From Cercis canadensis (Eukaryota > Streptophyta > Magnoliopsida > Fabales > Fabaceae): a stretch of 64,000 nt of DNA. The stretch spans positions 768,711 to 832,710 of the forward strand of contig QAOA01001436.1 of assembly GCA_003255065.1 (NCBI GenBank). Reading direction: 5' to 3'. This document shows positions 24,101 to 36,967 of the stretch, piece by piece (positions within the stretch are counted from its first letter, which is position 1; the number at the start of each line of letters is the position of its first letter). A program made the position numbers and the translations under genes. The notes below the pieces were generated by a model that was given only the letters and a program-made list of their open reading frames with translations, was not told the origin of the DNA and searched no databases.

Positions 24101-25326
24101 ATGGAAGTTGCCACAGGGCAAAACAAAAATGTCCTCAAGAGAAACCTATAAAGAGGCCTCTGTATTAAGGGGTTCCAATATTCTGGTGAACGCACAGAAG
24201 GGAATATAGTTGTTGCATCCTTTGACTTCATGGTGTCACGTGAACCCATAGCCCTCCACCTAGGACTCCCACAGTATTCAGCATTCTCAGAACCTTCAAA
24301 GGCTGTGACAGTACTCAAATTCAAGTACTTCACAAGCAATTTAACCACCTCCCCCAACCCAGGAGTTGGAGGTGTCTCTCCCAAGACTGACCGTAAAGGA
24401 AATGAAACACCAAAAGACTTGCACAAATTCACGGGTAAAGGAGAAAAATCATTATCAACCAACCAAAAATGTATCAAAGTATTAACCAAAAACTCTGCCC
24501 TCATCATAACCGTTCCATCAAAACCCGAAGCATAATGAAGAAGGGAACTACGGTATGGTTGATGGGCATTTAGATCGTATGTAGGCACAAATGCTCGAAG
24601 ATATGCGAAAAGAAGCCGTATGTATATATTACACTCAATCTTCTGCTCCACCCCACGCTTAGCACTCGAAAAACCTGGAATAGAAGAAGTCCAATTCTCT
24701 AACCTAAATCTTCGAGCTCTCTTCACCGAAACGTGATCAGAATTCTCACTCTTGCCTCTACAAACCGGATAGTAAGCAAACCAAAAAAGGTAATACCCGA
24801 AGACATTGAGCTGGATTTGATAGGAAGCACCCTTAATTGAATCTTCTTTCACTTTACCTTTGAATAAGGGGCACAAGTCCGATAAGACCCTAGCATCCTT
24901 GTCGCTGGAGAGGAGGAAACGGGTCCACTCCGGCAACCTTTCTGTCGGAAACACGTATTTTACGAGCGAGAGACGATCGACAGCGAAGATTGAGTTGATG
25001 AGCGTGCCATTGGGGGAGAGGAGGGAAAAAACCCTATTAGCTAAATCAGAATCGTTGGTTGAAATGACGGTATCAATCCAACCACTGGATGAATTTTGAG
25101 GTCTAGGGCACGAGCTGGTATCGTCGAAGCCGAAGAGCTTGCAGATTAGGGTTGGGAAGGCGATGGTGAAGAAATGACGGGATTGGTCCGGTGAGTGAGA
25201 TTGCAGGAAGGAATCGATGGAGGCGCAGGTGGAGATGATTTGGGAAGGTGTGGTAGAGGCAACTATGGTGGATGCTAGGTCCTGGGATTTGGATACAGAA
25301 TCAATGGTGTAGGAGTGAGGGAGCAT
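21138..25326 (-). CDS. SMPD4-like (neutral sphingomyelinase 3-type) membrane protein
   Basis: About 795 residues in four exons: 25326-23821 (502 codons), 22362-22216, 21971-21855, 21755-21138. The start MLPHSYTIDSVSKSQD is the first Met of a long open frame. Resemblance to animal SMPD4 is spread along the first exon: an N-terminal helical part ending in LICKLFGFDD, the NVFGYYLFWFAYY block, then RPLYRFLLRTFLFCPVATS, VFSVWINYMEPW and WQDYVLSNYLYYSSLVMHFI, in the same order as in the human protein. The C-terminal exon has two membrane segments (VIFCTVGSWLLFLGAAAVGL; VVMVLVLYAVFSI) near the end, as expected for an ER/nuclear-envelope anchored protein. Animal SMPD4 was described as a neutral sphingomyelinase and is linked to the nuclear envelope. 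Plants make little sphingomyelin, so enzymatic activity here is doubtful and I infer only the family. Intron 1 is long (23820-22363). Confidence 0.8.
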
Positions 25327-25528
25327 CGTGAAAAGATGGAAGAGCGAGGAGAGAGGTTTCAGAGGAATGAATTAGGGTTTTGAAATTTGAAGATAGAGAA
25401 GAGAAGGAGGCAGAAACTTTATTGTGTAGGCTACTGAGTACTGACTACTGAGTACTGAAGAATATAGAGAGGAAGAGGGTTTTGATTGAAAAGTTTTTAA
25501 ATGAGAGAGGGGAGGGAGCAAATGGCGC

Positions 25529-25537
25529 CTTTTTATA
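25529..25537 (-). promoter_or_regulatory. TATA box candidate for the SMPD4-like gene
   Basis: On the minus strand this reads TATAAAAAG, about 200 bases upstream of the start codon at 25326. It is a near-consensus plant TATA element in the right orientation, and would place transcription initiation near 25500 with a leader of about 170 bases. Confidence 0.5.
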
Positions 25538-25544
25538 CTGTATG

Positions 25545-27190
25545 GGGGAAGGGGAAAGAACGAGACTAATTACGTGGCGACATAGTAGAAGTCGGTGGAC
25601 CAGGGCAGTGACAGTGAGTGCCGCGTTTCGCTCACGGCATATTCAACAAATAATAATAATAATAATATTATAGTAAACTACAGGAAAGAGAAAGAATGCT
25701 TATCCCATTCCCATCTACGTTATTGTGCTCTGCTGCGAGCAATTTTTATTTTTTATTAAAAAATATACTTGGTATTGTCGAGACAAAAATTTCACGTAAG
25801 CTTTAGTAATTGGACTGAATAAAATTAAACAAGGAGAGAGTTCTATCCCATTGGGTATAAGCTTTAAAAGTCATATTGGGTCACATCAAAAAATAAATAA
25901 AATCGTATTGGGTTCCAATAAGGAAATATAAAAAAAAAAATATATTCGTATTGGGTTGGCCTTTGTACTTATTCTTATAATTTTCTTTTTGGGTAAAATT
26001 ATTCTTATAAATTTATTGCAAGGATATTTATGTCTTGACCAAAATAAAAATGAATTGGCAAATCGGGAGGGAAAGAAATGATTCAGCAAAAAGCCTAGAA
26101 AAATTGGTCATGCTTAAGGAACTAGTTTAACAGTAACCATATATTTTTATACAATGGTCCAAAACCTGAGTGTGACTCTGACTCATGAAAACAAACAAAT
26201 AACGAAGAAAAGCCCAAAGTCGGAGTTTGTTAGTTTTGTAGTATATAATATCAGAGGTTTCAGGATTGGTCCTGTGATTTATATTGGGCTCTAGGCCATG
26301 GAGCAAAGAGTTACGACTTTTTCACGCATATTAGCGCGGAGGCAAGACCCAAATCCTTTGGGCCATTTTGGACCAGCTCAACCAGAATTTTATTGACCAA
26401 AAACACAACATAATAATAATATATTATCTAGAAACAAAGTATTATTATTTTCTGTATTTCGGTGTTGTGTGCTTGTAAGGGCCAAGATTATTATTAACAG
26501 GAACCCCCTTTTTTTGGTCAAATAAATAATATTTTGACAAATTCTTGCACATTTAAGTATAAGGTATAAAAAAATTTAAATATATTTTATATAAATTTAA
26601 ATAGAGGTATAAACTGGTAAATTATTTAGTTTAAATATTATCAATAAAAAATAAATTCATAAATGCGAAGATAACATTACACCTAGGAGTACTGGCTTCC
26701 GCATTATATGGTATGCCCTAATGTGTAGAATGGTCCATTTATGACGTCACGCGAGTATACAAGGCGGGTACCACGATTACCTGGTTTCCACAAAATTGAG
26801 TTTATCCATAAATCAGGGCCTAATATTAATTTTTAGATGATCAGACTTAATCAAATTTAAGGCAATTCATTCATGCTCCAAGGATTTTACTATGGAAACA
26901 CTTACAGTTGTAGTTTTGTGTAATGAGTATTTTAAGATCCTTATTTTGTCAATGAGAGATTTAAAATATAATACACTCTTATTATGAGGAGAACTTTATA
27001 ACCAATTGATCTATAACCCAATTGGTACAGTTTCACTTTTATTGATACTTGATAGCGATGCCACATCAACTACTACATGAAAATAATGGTGGTACCATAT
27101 ATGCCCCTGTTAGCCAATGACTCCCTGCCACAATCGCAATGCTAATCATTCACCTTATAACCAAATCAATGAACAAAATTAGAAATAAGC
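25545..27190. other. AT-rich intergenic region
   Basis: No gene supported. A few microsatellite-like patches occur, for example an AAT run near 25650. The only long frames lack any protein-family features. Confidence 0.45.
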
Positions 27191-27700
27191 AATTCGCCTC
27201 AATAATACATATTTGTAAATTATTTACGTAAAATGGATAATTTTTAAACTATTTACTTAAAATGAACAATTTTAAATATTTTATTATTTTTTATACGTAA
27301 GGAATAACACGCCTTAGAAGTTAAAACATGTTCAATTAAAATACTATTTACTCTGCAAAAACGTGAAACAGGTTCATACAATGTAAAAAGGTGGTCACGC
27401 TTTAGCCTATAAAGCATGTTTTAATTGAAGACATTTTATGGACTAAAGCGTGAATGTCTCTCATTCTACAACGTGTTCAATTTTATAAACATCCTAACAA
27501 CCTTTTTAAACAATAAACACACGATTTTTAAATATGCCTTATAATGTTTTCAGTAGAGACACATTCTATTTGTGTATAACGTGTTCTCTTTTATGAATGA
27601 TAAATAATAAAATAATCAAAACTACTCTTTTAGATAAATAGTTTGAAAATTGTCCATTTTACTTAAATAATGTACAAATTTATATTATTTAGGTCAATTT
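27191..27700. mobile_element. MITE with ~100-bp terminal inverted repeats
   Basis: The left arm (27191-27292) begins AATTCGCCTCAATAATACAT, continues TAAAATGGATAATTTTTAAA, and is the imperfect complement of the right arm (27598-27700), which reads back as AATTGACCTAAATAATATAA ... TAAAATGGACAATTTTCAAA. About 305 bp lie between, with no coding potential. The structure is that of a non-autonomous DNA transposon. I could not settle a target-site duplication, so the superfamily is open. A second copy lacking the outer part of the left arm appears at 28826-29257, inside the duplicated block. Confidence 0.7.
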
Positions 27701-28824
27701 ACCAAGCATTCAACCTTATAAGGAAATAATAAGGCAGGAGAGTAGCATAAATTATTGGACCAATAAGATTCGTATGCAATGGTCCAATTGATATGAAATG
27801 GATATACTTGCCCAATTCTAGATATGGAACAAAACGACGCCACGTATACAATTTAGTTTTAGTAAATCAGTATATTAAATAATTTTACATTTATATTATG
27901 GTGATATAAATAATACAATTCAAATTTAACTTAACAGTATAAGTTGGTATAAAATATACTGTATCCTTGCAAATAGCAAACTTTTGCTTGGAAGAAAAAA
28001 TATATATTTAAAATGTTCAAACCCCGTAATTGTAAGATTTTCAAGATGAAATTGAGCTCAAATTATTTTCCCGTGAGTAAAATTCGAAGACAAAGACAAC
28101 TTTTAAGAAGAAATTAGAATATAAAAAAGACTTATATATCGAACAATTTATTGTGGAGTTTCTAATTCAAATTTTATTAAATGGAGTAAAATTATGAAAA
28201 AAGATGAAACACTTCCGTTTTCACTAAAAAAACAAATAAATAAAGAGTTATGCATTAAATGCTTACAACGAAGTATGTTAATCATTAATAAAAACAAAAT
28301 ATATCTTAATCATTTGGACACAAAAAGCATTACATGCAATTGTGTTTTGTCCAACTCAAAAGCACGGGTACAGAGCCGTCAATTGCCATTTACCCTATAT
28401 ATTCCGTGTGTCTGAAAGTTACGTAGTTTTTTTTGTGGGATTGTAATGTTTCATTCTGAATGAACAAGAAGAAAAGGGAGAGCATTTGTGCAGAATAAGT
28501 CCTAGGAGCAATGATCATATCTTCACTTTTGATCAGGGGCATTAGAAGTCACTCCGTAACGGAGCAAATGATTGGTTCTATGGTTAATAAAGGGACCAGG
28601 ATGTAACCTAAAGAGAGATTATGACATTAATAGGTGCAGTGGGTTAAATGACATAGATAATGTTTAATGCCAGTACGTACGTTGTCAACTTGTCATTCTG
28701 TTTTTGTGAAAATAAGGAAATGCGATTAGATTTTCTGTTTTTGCCTATTACAAGCACGCACGTACGCACTTCAGAAGAAAAAGCGAAAGACTCCGGCCAA
28801 AAAATATGAGCTCTAGTAATTTAT
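27269..28824. repeat. Left copy of a 1.56-kb near-identical direct duplication
   Basis: Bases 27269-28824 recur at 28826-30381 with a constant offset of 1557 and at least two single-base differences (near 27330 versus 28887, and near 28791 versus 30348). A single N at 28825 separates the copies exactly. I interpret this as two overlapping contig ends, possibly from two haplotypes, joined without merging. No protein is credible inside; a 73-codon frame at 28194-28415 is simply copied at 29751-29972. Confidence 0.9.
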
Positions 28825-28825
28825 N

Positions 28826-30381
28826 ATTTTAAATATTTTATTATTTTTTATACGTAAGGAATAACACGCCTTAGAAGTTAAAACATATTCAATTAAAATA
28901 CTATTTACTCTGCAAAAACGTGAAACAGGTTCATACAATGTAAAAAGGTGGTCACGCTTTAGCCTATAAAGCATGTTTTAATTGAAGACATTTTATGGAC
29001 TAAAGCGTGAATGTCTCTCATTCTACAACGTGTTCAATTTTATAAACATCCTAACAACCTTTTTAAACAATAAACACACGATTTTTAAATATGCCTTATA
29101 ATGTTTTCAGTAGAGACACATTCTATTTGTGTATAACGTGTTCTCTTTTATGAATGATAAATAATAAAATAATCAAAACTACTCTTTTAGATAAATAGTT
29201 TGAAAATTGTCCATTTTACTTAAATAATGTACAAATTTATATTATTTAGGTCAATTTACCAAGCATTCAACCTTATAAGGAAATAATAAGGCAGGAGAGT
29301 AGCATAAATTATTGGACCAATAAGATTCGTATGCAATGGTCCAATTGATATGAAATGGATATACTTGCCCAATTCTAGATATGGAACAAAACGACGCCAC
29401 GTATACAATTTAGTTTTAGTAAATCAGTATATTAAATAATTTTACATTTATATTATGGTGATATAAATAATACAATTCAAATTTAACTTAACAGTATAAG
29501 TTGGTATAAAATATACTGTATCCTTGCAAATAGCAAACTTTTGCTTGGAAGAAAAAATATATATTTAAAATGTTCAAACCCCGTAATTGTAAGATTTTCA
29601 AGATGAAATTGAGCTCAAATTATTTTCCCGTGAGTAAAATTCGAAGACAAAGACAACTTTTAAGAAGAAATTAGAATATAAAAAAGACTTATATATCGAA
29701 CAATTTATTGTGGAGTTTCTAATTCAAATTTTATTAAATGGAGTAAAATTATGAAAAAAGATGAAACACTTCCGTTTTCACTAAAAAAACAAATAAATAA
29801 AGAGTTATGCATTAAATGCTTACAACGAAGTATGTTAATCATTAATAAAAACAAAATATATCTTAATCATTTGGACACAAAAAGCATTACATGCAATTGT
29901 GTTTTGTCCAACTCAAAAGCACGGGTACAGAGCCGTCAATTGCCATTTACCCTATATATTCCGTGTGTCTGAAAGTTACGTAGTTTTTTTTGTGGGATTG
30001 TAATGTTTCATTCTGAATGAACAAGAAGAAAAGGGAGAGCATTTGTGCAGAATAAGTCCTAGGAGCAATGATCATATCTTCACTTTTGATCAGGGGCATT
30101 AGAAGTCACTCCGTAACGGAGCAAATGATTGGTTCTATGGTTAATAAAGGGACCAGGATGTAACCTAAAGAGAGATTATGACATTAATAGGTGCAGTGGG
30201 TTAAATGACATAGATAATGTTTAATGCCAGTACGTACGTTGTCAACTTGTCATTCTGTTTTTGTGAAAATAAGGAAATGCGATTAGATTTTCTGTTTTTG
30301 CCTATTACAAGCACGCACGTACGCACTTCAGAAGAAAAAGCGAAAGAATCCGGCCAAAAAATATGAGCTCTAGTAATTTAT
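28826..30381. repeat. Right copy of the 1.56-kb direct duplication
   Basis: This is the second copy of 27269-28824, starting right after the N at 28825 and inside the left arm of the MITE. Sequence after 30381 is unique. The truncation of the MITE arm at the breakpoint, with no target-site feature, favours an assembly artefact over a biological duplication. Confidence 0.9.
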
Positions 30382-31056
30382 ATTGGAAAAATTCATAAAA
30401 CGTAATATAATTCAAATTACTAAAACAACTTTCCTGATGATGTAATTAGTCAAATTAGAGTGATAGAATTAGAAGTTATAAATATATGAAGAAATCGAAT
30501 AATTGAGTCAAGTTATTTTATCTATATAATTAACATTACTTTATTATATCACTAGTCCTAATTGTAAAACCACTCAAAAATTTCAAAATCTTCATATGAC
30601 AAAAGATATTTGTTTACCTACTCAGACTTCATTTTTAATAAAATTGAAATTCTAAAAAAAAAAAAAAAAAAAAAACTGGGTGTAACTTTTACAATAGTTA
30701 ATTTCAAGATGAAATAATTAATTTCCATGACAGAAGACACAGTCACACACAGTATGCTCCCATCGCACTATCGCAGTAGTAATCAGTCAATTTTCCTTGG
30801 ACAATAAGTCAGTAACATTTTTTTTTTTTAATGTTAATATCATATGCACTTTGGTTATTCGAATACTATAACGTCTGCAGCTATAGGGTTTCTAGTTTGT
30901 TGATGGTAGAAATAAAGAATCTATGTATTCTTGTTGTTATATATATAGGGCATAAAACAAAGGTGGGCGCTGATTCAGTCTAAAGTACGAAACCAAAAAC
31001 AAAAATGGCGAGCCTAGCTAGTCACTTTCATCGAAAGAGATGTGACAAGAGCAACA
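30382..31056. other. AT-rich region with poly-A tract
   Basis: No gene supported. There is a poly-A run of about 22 bases near 30655-30676 and a TATATATATA block near 30940 followed by a 29-codon plus-strand frame from 31005 (MASLASHFHRKRCDKS...) that ends at 31094 and has no recognisable family. Confidence 0.4.
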
Positions 31057-31314
31057 TCATTGTGATTCCGGAGCATGCTTCCCTTCGGTGGTAAGCCACT
31101 GCTTCCTTTTGTCAAAAATTGCAAGAGCAATTAAGCACACATGAGAGACAAAGACATAATATATGTACGTTAAATTAACCCAAGAGGCCAGGACATCGAT
31201 CGGCAAGTCAGTAATTTCATCGAATGCCTTGTGCGTATATATATACCAAATTGTTCCATACATGCTACTTAAGAGCAGGGGAAAGATCAAAGGCGTGATA
31301 AAGTTGGATTCCAA
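31057..31314 (-). CDS. Unrecognised small membrane-protein reading frame, possible orphan exon
   Basis: An 85-codon open frame ends with TGA at 31057. It has no ATG at its left boundary (the first codon shown is TTG; the first ATG is in SMYGTIWYIYTHK). An upstream in-frame stop with no intervening ATG means any real protein would start internally or arrive by splicing. It encodes two or three hydrophobic stretches (ITPLIFPLLLSSMYGTIWYI and LTYIYYVFVSHVCLIALAIF) followed by a charged tail (DKRKQW). I do not recognise it. It could be a pseudogene exon, a small peptide gene or chance. Confidence 0.25.
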   Translation of the reverse strand: MESNFITPLIFPLLLSSMYGTIWYIYTHKAFDEITDLPIDVLASWVNLTYIYYVFVSHVCLIALAIFDKRKQWLTTEGKHAPESQ

Positions 31315-34300
31315 GCTTGTCTTGTAAGTTTGGTCTTGTGGGGGCTTTCATCTTCCTTTTTATCTTCTTTACTGCTCTTTTTCTCTGTTAAATTTTTCTT
31401 TACACCTTGAGCTACCTATTAGCTAATGCCTAGACTTCCTAACACTAAAGACGTCAGAGTTATCAAGTTGATATTTGATTGCTTCAAGTTGAGGTTTTTT
31501 AAAAATTAACATGTACGTAAAAGAAAGAAGACTATCTATCGTAGTAATGATGTTAATTATGAGGGACTACGAGAATCGTGTCTTCGTGAAATGCAGCTTT
31601 ATTCCAACTATCCTTTGTCTAGCAATCACCCTTGGGCCTCGTCAAACTCAAAGCACAAAACCAGTAACTGTTATCCCTCGGTAAAGCCTCTTGTTTCTCT
31701 CCCTCTCAAGACTAATGACAAAGTAATCAATGAAATTAATCTAATCTAGTCTTGCATGCACCACGTGGGCGGAGCTTTAATAAAATATTCTAATTACTAT
31801 CACGATCATCAATAGTTATATATAATACTTCCAGTAGTGAGGGAATAAACAACTAGTTAGTAGCAAGAGGGCGCCATTAGATTTTAAATATATATATATA
31901 ACTGATTGAAATGGATTTTTTTCCCCCATTTAACATAAACAACCTTTTTTTGTTGGGCGGTGGTGGGTATATTGTGCGTGAAATTGCTTCAATTTTGGAA
32001 ATATATATGTAGGAAGTTAGCTCAATTATAATGAAGATTGGTAGTAGGTAAGGCAAATGAAGGCTGCATAAATACAAGTCCCAACTGTAACGTAAGGACA
32101 CTAGACAATTATTGTATCCAGGTTGGATATGTATGAATCATGATTGGTGTTGCTGTGTGCATTTTAACCGTAACTGCAGATTAATCCTATCTTTCTATAT
32201 TAACCATGACCGTAAAGGGAGGTTTCCATATAAAGCTAAGTCATCATTTCCTTCTTTTTATTTTTTAAGCTAGCTATACAATAAGAATAGCGACTAATTA
32301 TCTGTCTTCTTTTCATAAACCACACTATACCCGTTTCTTAGTAAATAATTAACACTTTATATATATATGGAATATCTAGTACTCAACGTCTTCTTAGAGA
32401 CAATCAGTCATTCTTCTTACGCATTCACTTTTCATCAAAAAAGTATGATTTGCCAATTTTGACGTGTCGACCCCTCCGTGGTAGAAAAGATAATGGAACT
32501 TGTCCTTTAGGAAAATCATTGTCATCGCCTTCAAAACCTAGTTTAGAAATCCATATTCGTCAAAATGCATCTTTATCAAAGTCAAAACAGGAAAGAGTAA
32601 AGAGGATATAGAGAAGTGCATTGACAATGATATATACGGCTGGAAACAAAAGAAAGCCATCATTGTTATATTATGCCTCCCTAAGTTCCGTTTCTCCAGA
32701 ATGTAAAATGCAGTTACATAATTAAAGGAAAAGGGCCCAAACCACAAATAGGATTCTAGTGTTCTTAATTTTGTGTGATCTACCCCATAATCGTGATCAA
32801 CTGGCGAATGACTTGTGACAAACGAAGCAAGGGATCCTTAAGAGAAAACAACTTAAGGACAAGGGCTACCTTCTGGAACCCAAGTTTCGCGAACTGAAAC
32901 TGTCAATGGTCTTGGCTTGGTTGGATTGCAATGGAGGTTGATTCGCTGAAGGTATTCTCCTGTGAACTTGCAGCAATAGACTCTACCTCAAATTGTACTT
33001 GTACTATACTTTTTTTCATTCGTACTACACTATTCTCGTATATTCTCAGCCATTTATAACTTACCACGTAGCCTAAAGTACAAGCCTAGCCCCAGCCATC
33101 TATGACTGACCTTTTCCTTACACAAGAGTATCACAATATTTCTACGAGAACATTGTTACTCTCCCAACATTCCTTCAAGACAATAGCAATCTGTAGCGCG
33201 TTTAAGGAGCTTCATTCCTCCCACTCTAAGCTCCCGCAAAGAGTCCCGTGGGCCGTGGCTGGTTTGGTACCCACTATCACGAAACATACTTTTTGTTGGA
33301 GAGTTGCCAAGTTTGGATTGTGGAGCACAATGAAAGTGCCCACGAGTCGACTCTGATGGTTAGTTTATGGCACACAATGCCAACAGTAGAAAGTAGGCAA
33401 ATGAATCATCACAAAATGCCAAGATGGGATGGACCCACACCCCCCTCCCAAATTGTTCGCTATGATTACCGAATGAAGTTACCCGCAGACTTATCATCTT
33501 TAGTTACATCTGTGTCCATAATTTATTTTTATTTGTTAAAAAAATTTGGTAAACGTATTTTCATTATCATTATTTGGATATAGACCATTACTTACATCTA
33601 ACTAAGAGTGTATTTTTCTTTTGTTATATGGCTGCATGAAGTTTAAAATCCTGACTTTTTATCATTAAACTATATTGAGTTGCTTAAGAGTGTATTATTT
33701 AATCATGCGATAAAAGTGATTTCTGTGTAACTTCAACCATCTAACGTAATAATATTTCTATTTGTAGAATAAAAAACATTTTTAACTAAATTAAAAGACA
33801 AAGAGAGACGTTTCAATTGCCATATCTCTCATATTCCATTCACCCATGAACAATTTTTAAAGTCATTTTAACTAAGTGTCTTGTCAGATATAAACATTAG
33901 TGACTTTTATCTTATCCCATGTGTGGATTGGGTTATCTGACTCCATATGAAATTAACTTATGCTACCCATTAGTTATGCCATGCTGTCAAACATTCTCAT
34001 CCACTTGTCCTAGGTATAGTTAACCCCAGACTTTTATGGGGCACGATAGAAGCCACCATAAACATTTGGGGTTAGGGGTTAGGTAGGGAGAGAAGTAGGG
34101 GTAGTCGGCTCAATGAATGGAACAAATGTGTCCATCACGCGCAAAAGATGTAGTCCCATGCATGCACTTTTTTTTATGGCTTTAAAAATGGTGATGCCGC
34201 GTGTCTATCCGCACTAGGCCATAAATTTATGTATTAAGCCTATACTTTTTTTTTTTTTTAACTAATTGTAAGATTTTAACTTTATTAATAGTATATTTAA

Positions 34301-35053
34301 TTAATGACTATTTTTTTTTGGATAAACTTTTAGTTATTCTATTGCTGATAGAATTCTTTGGATTAAGTTTAAATATTTAGCAATAAATTTGAAATAGAAA
34401 AAGCATATGTGGTCAAAAGGTAGGTTTCAAAGTATGTAATTGATGTAACACTGTGTTATAAGAAAGCATATCCTTTCTGGGTGCTTTGTTAATCAATATC
34501 AACCCTATTATATGTCAGTGGATTCCTTAGTCAGGCGAGGAGAGAAAGAATTTATTCCAGATCCTTTCTGCTTCATGTGCAACATCAGCTTTGATCTAAA
34601 TATAGAGGCAGAGAAACCAATTAATGGTACAGGGCCAGTTGTCATGCATGCTAACATCACCTTGTGATGCATTTTTATTTTTTTTAACAATACGTTTTCT
34701 AGATAAATCAGCAAAGCAGGTGAACAAATAAAAATCAATATAAGAAAGAAATAAAGGAGTAAAATGTAGTCAACACTACATTATTGTAAGCCAGGAAGAA
34801 ACAAGATAAAAAGAAGTTAACCCAGCTAAATTTTATGCCACACTCACCTCTATGTACTTGAACCGATGGCAAACAGAATGCCCTATATTTACAGCGCTGA
34901 TCAAAGAAAGGTAGGGAAACTTGAGGCATGTGGCACGAAAGCAATTTGGTAGATTTTGGAGTTTTGCTAAAGAAGCCAAAATAAAAGGTGAATAGGAAAA
35001 AAATAAAATAAAGAAAAATAAAGGAGGAAGATTTAATTTGGCAGAGTAGTATT
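31315..35053. other. Gene-poor intergenic region
   Basis: Nothing with coding support was found in these 3.7 kb. Several frames of 60-110 codons occur (33102-33356, 33248-33583, 34508-34944) but they overlap each other or lack any domain. AT microsatellites are present near 31888-31900 and 32361-32370. The right end is the expected 3' UTR of the AP2/ERF gene. Confidence 0.45.
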
Positions 35054-35755
35054 CTAGTAAGAGTCCCAGAGAAAAGGGAAAGGGTCCTCCAGCCGGGATG
35101 CTGAGTCTAGAAGTTCAGGTCCAGCCACTAGCCACAGAGACGAGTAACGGAACTCATCTTGTATACTATGATTTAAGTCGAGTAAAAGATCAGGGAGGTC
35201 GAATGTGTCATCTTCTTCTGTTAACGGTGAATTTGATGATTCTTGAGTGTCAAGGGAGGATGATATGCTTTGGCTTAGCTCGGCTTGGGCTTCGTGGCTT
35301 CCTTCGTAATCTATAGCGGCTGCTTTTGCAGCGGCTGCTTGAATGTCCTTAGGAGAAGTGCTGGCGGGACGTGGAAGGTCTTGAACCAGTTCGGGGAAAT
35401 TGAGGAAAGCCGAGCTGCCTTTGATTGTATGAGCCGCTACGTCATGAGCTCGAGCCGCCATCTCTGGCGTAGGGAAAGTGCCAAGCCAAATTCTTGATTT
35501 CTTCCTTGGCTCTCTGATTTCTGACACCCATTTGCCCCATTGGCGCATGCGTACTCCACGATATGTTGGGTGCTTCCCATCAATGCCTCTCTTTATCTTT
35601 TTCTTATTATCACTGCAACCTTGTTGATTTCTCATCACTGCATTGGCTTCTATGGAGGAAGAGGAAGAATAGGTTGAGGTTGAGGTATTAATGGTTGAAG
35701 AAAAGGAAGGGGTTGGTTGAGCTTCATTGTCTACAAGGACAGCTTCTTCTTCCAT
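35054..35755 (-). CDS. DREB A-4 subgroup AP2/ERF transcription factor
   Basis: Intronless 233-residue nuclear transcription factor. The AP2 domain spans about residues 65-121 ([20 protein letters not shown] ... [20 protein letters not shown] ... FLNFPEL). Valine and glutamate at AP2 positions 14 and 19 (WVSEIREP) mark the DREB class, which binds DRE/CRT (CCGAC) elements, rather than the ERF class. A basic cluster KKKIKR (51-56) just before the domain fits a nuclear signal. The acidic C-terminal part ([15 protein letters not shown]) and terminal FPFLWDSY, an LWSY-like motif, are typical of the A-4 (TINY/DREB3/ERF034-043) group. The N-terminus is Ser/Thr-rich. Members respond to drought, cold and hormones (family knowledge). 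The exact orthologue is not determined. Confidence 0.95.
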   Translation of the reverse strand: MEEEAVLVDNEAQPTPSFSSTINTSTSTYSSSSSIEANAVMRNQQGCSDNKKKIKRGIDGKHPTYRGVRMRQWGKWVSEIREPRKKSRIWLGTFPTPEMAARAHDVAAHTIKGSSAFLNFPELVQDLPRPASTSPKDIQAAAAKAAAIDYEGSHEAQAELSQSISSSLDTQESSNSPLTEEDDTFDLPDLLLDLNHSIQDEFRYSSLWLVAGPELLDSASRLEDPFPFLWDSY

Positions 35756-36942
35756 GGGGGAAGGAAGAATGGCAGGGCAAGTGTGAGAGGAAAATGTGGT
35801 GAGAACTGAGAAGAGCTTTGGAATAGAGAGGGGTTGAGCTGTTAGCTACTTAATAATTCTTCACATATATTAAAGAAATGGGGTCCAAGTGAAAAGGAGA
35901 AACTTCTGCGTTGCTTTGTTTTTTTTTTTTGGTTTGGGGGGTTTAGAAACAAAATAAAATACTCACATGTTGATATTTGTATAATGGAAGGTCTCGTATT
36001 TTATGTACAGAGCTCCATTGCTTGTCGTATTGAAAGCAAGATTAAGGGCATTTTTTAAGTCCTCAACGTCAATGTTAATTCATTAATGACATTGCTTTAT
36101 TTATTTATTTTTTATCTGATTAATGACATCACTTTAGATTCATAATTGATATTTACGCGAGAGATTACGTGTCGCCATTTCCGCAACCGGGATGGTTAGA
36201 ACTTAGGAGTACATGATGTGAGTGCTGGGTGTTTATCCTTAGTTAGGCAGTGGAATTTTTTTTTTTAAAAGGAAAATTGAAGGTTAAAATCTTTATTTAA
36301 GTTCAATTTCGCATGTGTCGTCTAGGTCACAAGCATGGATATTTTACTATTTTAGTACCAATAAGAATTAGTGGGCTAATAATATATATATATGGGGCAT
36401 GTAACATTAAATTTCGCATAAAATATTAACAAAAAGGGGAATTTCACATAAAATAGAAGTTGGGTTCAGGCGTAATCATTTTCGATAAACCTATAGCATG
36501 GTTCATAAAATCTATTGGCTTCCGGTCCTGTATCTTATCTTCAATATCATAACTTTAAGTTCTTTCTTTTTTTTGGTGTTATAACTTTAAGCTCTTTTGT
36601 AGATTTTTTTTTTTCTTGGATTTTACATTTCTCGTGGAGTATACTTGAGGATGCTTATTTAGTTATTTTGGACCAGCACGTGGGCCTGGAGAACATGATG
36701 CACCTGTCTTGGGCTTACAAACAAAGAAGAGTCAGAAAGTGGGTATGAAATCCGAGCTCCAATGTTTAAGTTAGTTATGTCCGAGTTAATGGAGATATTC
36801 TATTAAATTCTTGTGAAAAGTCCTCATACCTGTCTTAGAGGGAGTATTTATACTTGAGTCTAGAGGATGTGAAAGTCATATACCAGTTTGTTGGTATGGG
36901 CCTCTGGCTGAATGGGTCTAGTGATATTGGGTATCTACAATA

Positions 36943-36967
36943 CTATATATATATATATATATATATA
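36943..36967. repeat. AT dinucleotide microsatellite
   Basis: An uninterrupted TA/AT run of about 24 bases. Confidence 0.85.

Noticed and set aside
23642-25099. Plus-strand frames antisense to the SMPD4-like first exon
   Set aside because: Shadows of a real 502-codon coding exon on the opposite strand.
28194-28415. 73-codon frame, present again at 29751-29972
   Set aside because: Repetition comes from the 1.56-kb duplicated block, so it is not evidence of selection. The sequence has no domain and lies in AT-rich non-coding DNA.
33102-33583. Two overlapping plus-strand frames (84 and 111 codons)
   Set aside because: Different frames of the same DNA, low complexity in translation, no domain, no promoter context.
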